7,100 bases of DNA from CAZWRK01 sp964635875 (lineage in GTDB: Bacteria; Pseudomonadota; Gammaproteobacteria; Burkholderiales; Aquaspirillaceae): NCBI GenBank assembly GCA_964635875.1, contig CAZWRK010000171.1, positions 1 to 7,100 on the forward strand, written 5' to 3'. The notes below the pieces were generated by a model. The model saw only the letters and a program-made list of their open reading frames with translations. It was not told the origin of the DNA and searched no databases. This document shows, one piece after another, positions 1-5,726 of the stretch. The first letter of the stretch is position 1, and the number at the start of each line of letters is the position of its first letter. Made by a program: the position numbers and the translations under genes.

Positions 1-32
1 ACATAACAAAAAACCCGCATTGGCGCGGGTTT
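1..32 (-). terminator. Rho-independent terminator of mnmE
   Basis: Seen in sequence: the arms AAACCCGC (11-18) and GCGGGTTT (25-32) form a perfect 8-bp stem with a 6-base loop. Read on the minus strand, the 3' arm runs straight into a T-rich tract (positions 10 down to 5). The hairpin lies about 45 bases past the mnmE stop codon. This is the expected layout of an intrinsic terminator ending leftward transcription. The plus-strand side has no immediate T-run beyond the stem, so I read it as directed leftward. Confidence 0.8.
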
Positions 33-54
33 CAGGGGTTTTTATGGAAGTGTG

Positions 55-74
55 CGGAAGGCTTCGGAAGGCTC
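55..74. repeat. Tandem 10-bp duplication in the mnmE 3' UTR
   Basis: CGGAAGGCTT (55-64) is followed directly by CGGAAGGCTC (65-74), two copies differing only in the last base. The repeat lies between the mnmE stop codon and its terminator. No function can be assigned; a small slippage duplication is the simplest explanation. Confidence 0.6.
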
Positions 75-75
75 A

Positions 76-1428
76 CTATTTTCCGATGCAAAACCGGCTA
101 AATATCACACCCAACAGATCATCCGGTGTAAATGCACCGGTAATTTCCCCAAGTGCCTCATGTGCCAAGCGCAGCTCTTCGGCAAACAGTTCATGATGCT
201 GGTACATCGCCTCCGCTTGGCTCAAGTGTCCGTCTGCACGGCGCAGGGCATCAAGGTGGCGCTCGCGGGCGAGGAACACGCCGTCCGAATCACCCGCCCA
301 GCCAATCGTTTCCAGCAACACCGCCTTAAGCAAATCTAAACCGTGGTGTGTTTTAGCGGAGAGGCGCACGACCGGATGGCCGTCTTCTTGGCTTCGGCTC
401 GGCATTTCCGCACCGAGATCAATCTTGTTAAAGACATGAATGCGCGGTAAACGTGCGGGTAAGCGCGCCAAAATCGCCTGATCTGCAGCCACCAAACCGA
501 CTTGGCTATCGACCAGCACCAGCACCAAATCAGCCTTTTCGACCGCCGCCCATGTGCGCTGAATCCCGATTTTTTCGACCGTGTCATCGGTTTCGCGCAA
601 ACCGGCGGTATCAATGACATGCATCGGCACGCCATCAATCACCACCTCTTCGCGAACAGTGTCGCGGGTCGTGCCCGCGATGTCGGTCACAATCGCAATC
701 TCATCGCCCGCCAGCGCATTCATTAAGCTGGACTTACCCACGTTAGGCTGCCCAACCAGCACTACATGCATCCCTTCGCGCAAAATCGCCCCTTGGCGGG
801 CGCTGGCTAATACCGTCGCAAGCTGGGCTTGCAAACCATGTAATTGACCAAGGGCATCGGCTTGACCGAGAAAATCAACATCCTCTTCTTCGGGGAAATC
901 GAGCGTGGCTTCGGTCAACATTCTCAGCAAGATGATTTTGTCGGAAAGTTCGGTGATATGGTTTGAAAAAGCGCCTTTTAGTGACTTTAATGCACCTTTT
1001 GCGGCGGCTTCGCTCGAAGCATCAATCAGATCAGCGATACTTTCGGCTTGAACGAGATCGAGTTTGCCATTGAGAAACGCGCGGCGGGTAAACTCGCCCG
1101 GCTCGGCCAAACGCGCGCCTAATTCGACACAACGCGCCAACAAACGCTTCATGACGACAGGACCGCCGTGGCCTTGTAATTCCAAAACTTCTTCGCCGGT
1201 AAACGAACGCGGCGCGGGAAAAAAGAGCATCAAGCCATTGTCGATGGGCGCACCGTCGGCATCCAGAAAATCACAATAACAGGCCATGCGCGGCTGAGGC
1301 TGGCAACCGCCACTGATCTGACCGGCTAAAGCAAACAGCCCCTGTCCTGATAAACGAATAATCCCCACGCCACCCCGACCAGGGGCAGTCGCAATCGCAG
1401 CAATAACAGGACGAACAAGGCGGCTCAT
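76..1428 (-). CDS. mnmE: tRNA uridine-5-carboxymethylaminomethyl modification GTPase MnmE (TrmE)
   Basis: MnmE is a cytoplasmic GTPase that works with MnmG to modify the wobble uridine (cmnm5U/mnm5U) of certain tRNAs; mnmG is not in this window. The 450-residue product matches the usual length of about 450-455. An N-terminal tetrahydrofolate-binding domain starts with the ATAPGRGGVG segment (residues 13-22). An all-helical middle domain is interrupted by a Ras-like G domain: P-loop GQPNVGKSS (226-234), switch TDIAGTTRD (248-256), DTAG (273-276) and NKID (334-337). The protein ends in the family's C-terminal CIGK, whose Cys is needed for modification. I chose the ATG at 1428 over an in-frame ATG at 1455. 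The shorter form begins MSRLVRPVIAAIATAPGRGG and has an AAGGA Shine-Dalgarno at 1439-1443, ten bases upstream, whereas the longer start abuts a terminator T-tract. It follows yidC in the same direction, but a terminator-like hairpin separates them. Confidence 0.97.
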   Translation of the reverse strand: MSRLVRPVIAAIATAPGRGGVGIIRLSGQGLFALAGQISGGCQPQPRMACYCDFLDADGAPIDNGLMLFFPAPRSFTGEEVLELQGHGGPVVMKRLLARCVELGARLAEPGEFTRRAFLNGKLDLVQAESIADLIDASSEAAAKGALKSLKGAFSNHITELSDKIILLRMLTEATLDFPEEEDVDFLGQADALGQLHGLQAQLATVLASARQGAILREGMHVVLVGQPNVGKSSLMNALAGDEIAIVTDIAGTTRDTVREEVVIDGVPMHVIDTAGLRETDDTVEKIGIQRTWAAVEKADLVLVLVDSQVGLVAADQAILARLPARLPRIHVFNKIDLGAEMPSRSQEDGHPVVRLSAKTHHGLDLLKAVLLETIGWAGDSDGVFLARERHLDALRRADGHLSQAEAMYQHHELFAEELRLAHEALGEITGAFTPDDLLGVIFSRFCIGK

Positions 1429-1455
1429 AGCGTTTTTTTCCTTGGCAATAGACAT

Positions 1456-1490
1456 TCAAAAACAAAGCCCGCTCCAAAAGGAACGGGCTT
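1456..1490 (-). terminator. Terminator-like hairpin between yidC and mnmE
   Basis: The arms at 1465-1475 and 1480-1490 form an 11-bp stem (one G-U wobble when read as minus-strand RNA) around a 4-base loop. On the minus strand the 3' arm is followed by TGTTTTTGA (1464 down to 1456). This is a good intrinsic terminator for the rpmH-rnpA-yidD-yidC transcript, 22 bases past the yidC stop. It lies upstream of the mnmE ribosome binding site, so mnmE is either transcribed by readthrough or from a promoter inside yidC that I could not identify. Confidence 0.75.
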
Positions 1491-1511
1491 ATTACGTGCA
1501 CAGTTAAATCA

Positions 1512-3176
1512 TCAACTGTTCTTTTGGGCGGCAGCAGCGCGCTCAATCGATTGGTTGATGTACCACTGCTGGCTCATCGACAGGATGTTGTTCACCACCC
1601 AGTACAGCACCAAACCGGCAGGGAAGAAGAAGAACATCACCGAGAACACCAGCGGCATGATTTTCATCATTTTCGCTTGGATCGGATCCGCAGGCGGCGG
1701 ATTGAGGAAGGTCTGCGCGAACATCGACACCGCCATCAGAATCGGCAAGATGTAGAACGGATCTGGGCGAGATAGATCGTGAATCCAACCCAACCACGGC
1801 GCTTGACGCAACTCAACCGAAGCCAACAAAGCCCAGTACAGACCGATAAAGACCGGAATTTGAATCACGATCGGCAGACAACCACCCAAAGGATTCACTT
1901 TTTCGACTTTATACATCTCCATGACCGCTTGCTGGAATTTCATGCGGTCATCGCCGTGTTGGGCTTTAAGGCGTTCCAGTCGCGGTGCGAGGGCTTTCAT
2001 CTTCGCCATCGAGCGGTAGCTGGCCGCAGACAGTGGGTAGAAGATGGCTTTGATGAGGACGGTCAATAAGATAATCGCCCAGCCCCAGTTGCCGACCATG
2101 CCGTGGAATTTGCTCAATAACCAGAACAGCGGCGAGGCAATAATCGTCACCCAGCCATAGTCTTTGGTCAGCTCTAAGCCGGTTGCGGTACGCTCAAGCA
2201 GATGGGTTTCTTCAGGACCGGCAAACAGCGGCACCTCGAAAGAGCGGGTTTCGCCTGCAGCCAACGGTGCTTGATCGACAATCACCCCTGCCGAGTACAG
2301 ACCACCAGACACCGGCTTGACCTCAAAGTGACACGCCTCAAGGCTTGCACATGCGCCTTTGCCCTCATGTGGTTTGAGCAACCATGCAGACGCAAAGTAA
2401 TGCTGCAACATGCCAACCCAGCCATTGTCGGCTTGTTTCACAAACTCAGCTTTGCCTTTGTCCAGATCTTCAAATTTGATTTTCTGGAACTTACCGGCTT
2501 CGGTATACACCGCAGGACCGGTAAAGGTGTAGGCCATCCGGTTTTCGCCTTCTGGTGCCTTGCCATCACGCAAGAAACGGAAGTAGGCGGACAGCGGCAA
2601 AGCGCGACCACTTTGGTTAGCGACGGTGTAGCGGACGTTGATCAGGTATCCACCACGGCTAAAGGTATAGATCTTGTCTACGGCAACACCATTCACGGCC
2701 GGTGCAGTGAGTTTAACCTCAAGACTATTTTGCCCATCCGCCAAGCGGTACGCAGTTTGCGCAGCGCGGTAAACGGTTTTGTGGTTAGGCAGTTCGGGCA
2801 TTAATGCCGACAGCAAACCGCTTTGGGCGATGTAGGTTCGGTCGCCGCTGTCTTGGAACATCAAGAACGGTTTTTTCGGATCTTCAACCGCGCCTTGTTT
2901 CAAGAGCTCTAGTTGGCGAACATCGCCGCCAGCGGTGTCGATCTCAGCACGCACGGTGTCGGTTTCAACAACGATGCGCTGACCCTTAACGAGGCTGCTT
3001 GCACTCGCTTCTGTGGTGGTGGCTGCAGTGGACGACGAAGCGCCCGATGCGGAAGTCGTCGCGGAAGAAGTCTGGGCGACGGGCGTAGGCGCGTGCTTCG
3101 GCGCAAAATATTCCTGCCACAAAAGCAAGATGCCGAAGGACAGCACGATGAAGGCAATAAGTCTTTTGGTATCCAT
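1512..3176 (-). CDS. yidC: Membrane protein insertase YidC (Oxa1/Alb3 family)
   Basis: YidC is an inner-membrane insertase and chaperone that places membrane proteins in the bilayer, alone or with SecYEG. The 554-residue product has the Gram-negative layout. The N-terminal anchor helix follows MDTKRL (about residues 5-20), then comes an Ala/Ser/Thr-rich linker (about 30-62) and a large periplasmic domain up to about 340. The C-terminal insertase domain has hydrophobic segments near 343-380, 432-452, 473-490 and 506-530. Family-typical segments are YRSMAKMK (387-394), KVNPLGGCLP (426-435) and SVELRQAPWLGWIHDLS (453-469). By my unaided alignment, the groove Arg of E. coli YidC (R366) is Lys376 here, a basic residue I also recall in neisserial YidC. 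The start is fixed by the conserved N-terminus, but no good Shine-Dalgarno precedes it. The yidD stop lies 20 bases upstream, so translational coupling is plausible. Confidence 0.98.
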   Translation of the reverse strand: MDTKRLIAFIVLSFGILLLWQEYFAPKHAPTPVAQTSSATTSASGASSSTAATTTEASASSLVKGQRIVVETDTVRAEIDTAGGDVRQLELLKQGAVEDPKKPFLMFQDSGDRTYIAQSGLLSALMPELPNHKTVYRAAQTAYRLADGQNSLEVKLTAPAVNGVAVDKIYTFSRGGYLINVRYTVANQSGRALPLSAYFRFLRDGKAPEGENRMAYTFTGPAVYTEAGKFQKIKFEDLDKGKAEFVKQADNGWVGMLQHYFASAWLLKPHEGKGACASLEACHFEVKPVSGGLYSAGVIVDQAPLAAGETRSFEVPLFAGPEETHLLERTATGLELTKDYGWVTIIASPLFWLLSKFHGMVGNWGWAIILLTVLIKAIFYPLSAASYRSMAKMKALAPRLERLKAQHGDDRMKFQQAVMEMYKVEKVNPLGGCLPIVIQIPVFIGLYWALLASVELRQAPWLGWIHDLSRPDPFYILPILMAVSMFAQTFLNPPPADPIQAKMMKIMPLVFSVMFFFFPAGLVLYWVVNNILSMSQQWYINQSIERAAAAQKNS

Positions 3177-3196
3177 CTCGTCTGCTGGGGGGAAGT

Positions 3197-3406
3197 CTAG
3201 GGAACAGGATCATAGCCGCTGCCACCCCACGGGTGACAACGCATTAACCGGCGGATCGCTAACCGCCCACCTTTATTCGCGCCATGCTTACGCAAGGCTT
3301 CGACGGCATAGGCCGAACAGGTGGGATGAAAACGACAACGCGGCGCAAGCCAAGGGCTTACGGCGTACTGGTAAATGCGAATTAACGCGATGAAGAGGCG
3401 CGACAT
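3197..3406 (-). CDS. yidD: Membrane protein insertion efficiency factor YidD
   Basis: This small 69-residue protein of the YidD/DUF37 family (about 70-85 residues) is reported to assist YidC-dependent membrane protein insertion at the inner face of the membrane. It shows the family hallmarks: an N-terminal amphipathic or hydrophobic stretch LFIALIRIYQYAVSPWL (4-20), the Cys motif CRFHPTCSAY (24-33), and the C-terminal motif CHPWGGSGYDPVP (57-69). It sits between rnpA and yidC as in many proteobacteria. Its ATG lies within the end of rnpA (25-base overlap, different frame) and lacks a clear Shine-Dalgarno, so coupled translation from rnpA is likely. The C-terminus is slightly shorter than in some relatives but includes the conserved end. 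Confidence 0.96.
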   Translation of the reverse strand: MSRLFIALIRIYQYAVSPWLAPRCRFHPTCSAYAVEALRKHGANKGGRLAIRRLMRCHPWGGSGYDPVP

Positions 3407-3780
3407 GAGGCGAGTTTAGCAAACAAGGCGATCAATGCGCGCCTTGCTTCGTGACTTTGTTGCCGATTAAACGCGATACGGGAACGCACGACGAAATCAA
3501 AACCGATCAATCGGTCATGATTGAGCCGAAACGTCTCGCGAATGGAGCGCTTGATAAAGTTGCGTCGAACGGCTTGTTTAGCTACTTTTTTGCCAACAAC
3601 CAAACCTAGCCGCGCAACATCAAGCCCATTGGGACGGGCGTACACCTGAAAAAACGGGTTGCTGCGCATAGTGCGCAAATGAAAAACGGATGAAAAATCA
3701 TCCGTTTTCAGCAAGCGTTGTTCCCGGCGAAAGCAGAGAGCCAAGGCTTTATACAGCCAAACGCTTACGGCCTTTACCAC
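3382..3780 (-). CDS. rnpA: Ribonuclease P protein component RnpA
   Basis: RnpA is the small basic protein cofactor of the RNase P ribozyme that removes 5' leaders from pre-tRNAs. The core FRREQRLLKTDDFSSVF (17-33 in this frame) and the basic RNR-type helix VRRNFIKRSIRE (71-82) identify the family, and RLGLVVGKK (57-65) is also typical. The start is uncertain. The longest form uses GTG at 3780 and overlaps the end of rpmH by 32 bases, giving 132 residues with a 16-residue leader before the conserved FRRE. A TTG at 3744, five bases beyond the last base of the rpmH stop, would give 120 residues, closer to the usual 115-125. Neither has a clear Shine-Dalgarno. The 3' end overlaps yidD. A strong inverted repeat lies within the codons for KTDDFSSVF. 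Confidence 0.95.
   Translation of the reverse strand: MVKAVSVWLYKALALCFRREQRLLKTDDFSSVFHLRTMRSNPFFQVYARPNGLDVARLGLVVGKKVAKQAVRRNFIKRSIRETFRLNHDRLIGFDFVVRSRIAFNRQQSHEARRALIALFAKLASCRASSSR
3663..3677 (-). repeat. Small perfect hairpin inside rnpA
   Basis: TGCGCA (3663-3668), a TAG spacer and TGCGCA (3672-3677) form a 6-bp stem with a 3-base loop. On the rnpA mRNA it follows the larger hairpin at 3683-3708 by only five bases, so the two form a tandem structure near the 5' end of the gene. TGCGCA is itself palindromic, so chance is a real possibility. Confidence 0.35.
3683..3708 (-). terminator. Candidate intragenic terminator or attenuator hairpin in rnpA
   Basis: Seen in sequence: AAAACGGATGA (3683-3693), a 4-base loop and TCATCCGTTTT (3698-3708) form a perfect 11-bp inverted repeat. 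In rnpA mRNA orientation the stem ends in TTTT and continues with one more T (3682), which resembles a weak intrinsic terminator. It lies in the codons for KTDDFSSVF. Position suggests a possible role in making more rpmH than rnpA-yidD-yidC transcript; that is inference. The stem has only four G-C pairs, and ribosomes translating rnpA would unwind it. Confidence 0.4.
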
Positions 3781-3883
3781 GGCGAGCGTTCAGAACGGCG
3801 CGGCCACCACGGGTTTTCATACGGACGCGGAAACCATGAGTGCGTTTGCGACGGGTAACGGACGGCTGATATGTGCGTTTCAT
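3749..3883 (-). CDS. rpmH: 50S ribosomal protein L34
   Basis: L34 is a very small, highly basic protein of the large ribosomal subunit. The 44-residue product starts MKRTYQPSVTRRKRTHGFRV and ends RRGKGRKRLAV, which is essentially the bacterial L34 signature at the usual 44-46 residues. The ATG at 3883 is preceded by AGGA (3894-3897 on the complementary strand) ten bases upstream. It is the first gene of the leftward cluster, about 33 bases downstream of the expected transcription start. Its stop codon lies inside the longest rnpA frame. The gene is complete. Confidence 0.98.
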   Translation of the reverse strand: MKRTYQPSVTRRKRTHGFRVRMKTRGGRAVLNARRGKGRKRLAV

Positions 3884-3923
3884 TTTGGTAAGTTCCTATT
3901 CTGAAACAGAAAATAAACGCGGG

Positions 3924-3952
3924 ATTTCACACTGAAAACCACATTTTGTCAA
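3924..3952 (-). promoter_or_regulatory. Sigma-70-type promoter of the rpmH operon
   Basis: Read on the minus strand, a perfect -35 hexamer TTGACA (3952-3947) is followed by a 17-base spacer and TGAAAT (3929-3924), a 4/6 match to TATAAT. A run of six A residues (minus-strand sense, 3963-3958) sits five bases upstream of the -35, which could serve as an UP-like element. The predicted start near 3917 leaves a leader of about 33 bases to the rpmH ATG. The perfect DnaA box lies 20 bases upstream of the -35. Confidence 0.75.
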
Positions 3953-3957
3953 CAGGG

Positions 3958-3995
3958 TTTTTTCTGGGTCGCTGTGGATAACTTACCCAAAAAAA
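3958..3995. repeat. Inverted repeat enclosing the DnaA box
   Basis: The left arm TTTTTTCTGGGT (3958-3969) pairs with the right arm ACCCAAAAAAA (3985-3995) over 11 bp with a single bulged C (3964). The 15-base spacer (3970-3984) contains the perfect DnaA box in its middle. Neither strand has a T-run after the hairpin, so it does not look like a terminator. The T-tract and A-tract arms could bend the DNA or aid melting around the box; this is inference. Confidence 0.55.
3973..3981 (-). promoter_or_regulatory. Perfect DnaA box
   Basis: The plus strand reads TGTGGATAA, so the minus strand is TTATCCACA, the highest-affinity consensus DnaA box. It lies between rpmH and dnaA, 20 bases upstream of the rpmH -35 element. 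It may serve replication initiation, DnaA control of the divergent genes, or both. Confidence 0.85.
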
Positions 3996-4022
3996 GGTAC
4001 ACTCACATCGATACATGCAGTC

Positions 4023-4048
4023 GGGTCGCGAAAAAATACACGCGGCCC
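4023..4048. repeat. Inverted repeat with A-rich loop upstream of dnaA
   Basis: GGGTCGCG (4023-4030) and CGCGGCCC (4041-4048) form an 8-bp stem (one G-U wobble when read as plus-strand RNA) around the loop AAAAAATACA. A T-rich stretch (TTATTTTTA, 4052-4060) follows three bases later. It could be a weak hairpin in a dnaA leader or a GC-clamped element beside an AT-rich unwinding site. Its role is unknown. Confidence 0.4.
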
Positions 4049-4137
4049 GCCTTATTTTTACGGCAAAAAGCGCATAGCAATACGCGACTTGCGTGATATG
4101 CGCGAACTTTTGTCGAACGGTCCCGACACCGATCATT

Positions 4138-4146
4138 TTGTCCACA
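4138..4146 (+). promoter_or_regulatory. Weak DnaA-box-like site
   Basis: TTGTCCACA differs from TTATCCACA at one position (G for A at position 3). It lies 57 bases upstream of the chosen dnaA start. It is a plausible low-affinity site for autoregulation, but a single near-match can occur by chance. Confidence 0.4.
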
Positions 4147-4202
4147 GGTCAACGTTGGGAATACCTGCCCTCGGGACGCATGCTTCACACTCACTGCCGC
4201 AG

Positions 4203-5681
4203 ATGACCGACCTATTCCACTTCTGGCCACAATGCCTTGCACGTTTCCAAGAAGAACTGTCCGTACAGCAGTTCAACACTTGGATCAAACCCTTGTACTG
4301 CGAGGCAAACGAAGAAGGCTTCGCACTCTACGCCCCGAATCGCTTTGTCCTGCAATTCATTAAAGAGCGCTTCCTCAGCCGAATCGAATCATTGGCCCAT
4401 GAACTCACTGGCCAAGAAACTCGAATCGACTTACGGATTGGCAGCCCGGGCAACCCCGCACCGCGCCCAGCCACCCCGCCGACCAGCGCCTTTGATGCAC
4501 ACAAAAAGCCGAGCAGCCAACACAGCAGCCCGCCGGTACAAGCCGCTACCCCACCCGCGCCGGTTGCCAGCACGGAACCTAGCCCCAGTGCGCCGCCGCT
4601 CGTGACGCCACCGCCGATCATCAAATCTGCGGCCAAGGCCATTGGGGGCGGCCACGAAAGCACGCGCCTCAACCCGAGCTTTACCTTTGAAAGCCTCGTG
4701 ACCGGTAAAGGGAACCAACTCGCCCGCGCCGCCGCCATGCAAATTGCCGACAACCCCGGCGAACCGACTTACAACCCGTTTTTTGTCTATGGTGGGGTCG
4801 GTCTGGGTAAAACGCACTTGGTGCAAGCGATCGGCAACCACGTCTACCAAAAAAATCCACACGCGAAGATTCGCTATATCCACGCGGAACGCTATGTGGC
4901 CGACATCATGCGCGCCTACCAACACAAAGCGTTTGACGAATTTAAGCGCTACTACCACTCGCTTGATTTACTGTTGATTGACGATATTCAGTTCTTTGCG
5001 GGCAAGAACCGCACCATGGAAGAATTTTTCTATGCGTTCAATGCCCTGCTCGAAAGTGGCAAGCAAGTCATCATGACCTGCGATAGCTACCCCAAAGACA
5101 TTGCGGGCATGGACGAGCGCCTGATTTCGCGCTTTAGCTGGGGGCTGACCGTCGAAATCCAGCCGCCCGAACTCGAAATGCGCGTGGCAATTTTGATGAA
5201 AAAGGCCGAAATCGATAACCTCAAACTGAGCAACGATGTCGCCTTCTTTATTGCCCAAAATGTCCGTTCCAACGTCCGCGAGCTTGAAGGCGCGCTCAAG
5301 CGCGTCGTCGCCTATGCGCGTTTTACCGGCCAGATGATCAGCTTGGATTTAGTTAAAGACGCGCTCAAAGATATTTTGGCCGCCGGTAATCGACAAATTT
5401 CGGTCGAGAGCATTCAAAAGACCGTGACGGAATATTACAAAATCAAATTAAGCGATATGCACTCGCATAAGCGCACCCGCAACATCGCCCGACCACGGCA
5501 AATCGCTATGGCCCTCGCCAAGGAGCTGACCCAGCTATCCTTACCGAATATTGGCGATGCCTTTGGAGGACGTGACCACACGACCGTTCTCCACGCCTGC
5601 CGCACCATTGCCAAGCTACGCGAATCCGAACCCGCAATTGGGCAAGATTACAGTACCTTGTTACAAATGCTGCGCAACTGA
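4203..5681 (+). CDS. dnaA: Chromosomal replication initiator protein DnaA
   Basis: DnaA is the AAA+ ATPase that binds DnaA boxes at oriC, oligomerises with ATP and opens the duplex. The 492-residue product has all four domains. Domain I starts FWPQCLARFQEELSVQQFNTWIKPL (split here as FWPQCLARFQEELS, 7-20, and VQQFNTWIKPL, 21-31). Domain II is a Pro/Ala/Ser-rich linker (about 82-148). The AAA+ domain has Walker A GGVGLGKTH (197-205), Walker B LLLIDD (256-261), the arginine-finger region DERLISRFSWGL (304-315; E. coli has FGWGL) and sensor 2 NVRELEGALKR (357-367). Domain IV has the DnaA signature GGRDHTTVLHACRTI (455-469). I chose ATG 4203 because MTDLFHFWPQ matches the usual N-terminus. The frame is open upstream to TTG 4089, but those 38 residues look unlike DnaA. 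No clear Shine-Dalgarno precedes 4203, so the start is slightly uncertain. Confidence 0.97.
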   Translation: MTDLFHFWPQCLARFQEELSVQQFNTWIKPLYCEANEEGFALYAPNRFVLQFIKERFLSRIESLAHELTGQETRIDLRIGSPGNPAPRPATPPTSAFDAHKKPSSQHSSPPVQAATPPAPVASTEPSPSAPPLVTPPPIIKSAAKAIGGGHESTRLNPSFTFESLVTGKGNQLARAAAMQIADNPGEPTYNPFFVYGGVGLGKTHLVQAIGNHVYQKNPHAKIRYIHAERYVADIMRAYQHKAFDEFKRYYHSLDLLLIDDIQFFAGKNRTMEEFFYAFNALLESGKQVIMTCDSYPKDIAGMDERLISRFSWGLTVEIQPPELEMRVAILMKKAEIDNLKLSNDVAFFIAQNVRSNVRELEGALKRVVAYARFTGQMISLDLVKDALKDILAAGNRQISVESIQKTVTEYYKIKLSDMHSHKRTRNIARPRQIAMALAKELTQLSLPNIGDAFGGRDHTTVLHACRTIAKLRESEPAIGQDYSTLLQMLRN

Positions 5682-5726
5682 GCCCCCTGTCACACGAGAT
5701 AGCAAGCAAAAAATTGGAGTTATTGT

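Larger units (their letters stand above)
3884..4202. other. rpmH-dnaA divergent gap; candidate oriC / dnaA control region
   Basis: This is 319 bases without a gene, between divergent rpmH and dnaA, the classic location for oriC or for a DnaA-controlled dnaA promoter. It holds the rpmH promoter, one perfect DnaA box (3973-3981), an inverted repeat around that box (3958-3995), a second inverted repeat (4023-4048), several short A or T tracts (such as 4031-4036 and 4052-4059) and a weak DnaA-like site (4138-4146). Only one GATC is present (4131-4134). I saw no convincing plus-strand dnaA promoter. One perfect DnaA box is few for a full origin, so the origin may use degenerate sites or lie elsewhere. 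Gene directions diverge here, as expected at an origin. Confidence 0.5.

Noticed and set aside
2202..2804. A 200-codon open frame on the plus strand, opposite yidC
   Set aside because: It lies entirely antisense to a clear yidC, shows no recognisable domain, and looks like a shadow frame produced by the codon use of the real gene.
3920..3940. Possible second parS (TTTCAC followed by CTGAAAAC)
   Set aside because: The central CACGTG is absent and the half-sites are wrongly spaced; part of it is the rpmH -10 region.
4138..4167. dnaA promoter with -35 TTGTCC overlapping the weak DnaA box
   Set aside because: The -35 matches only 4 of 6, and no hexamer at 16-18 bases resembles TATAAT well enough.
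4182..4190. TGCTTCACA as a further DnaA box
   Set aside because: It differs from the TTATCCACA consensus at three positions, too weak to call.
4431..4958. A 175-codon open frame on the minus strand, opposite dnaA
   Set aside because: It is antisense to the conserved DnaA linker and AAA+ domain, and its composition mirrors dnaA codons; there is no independent support.
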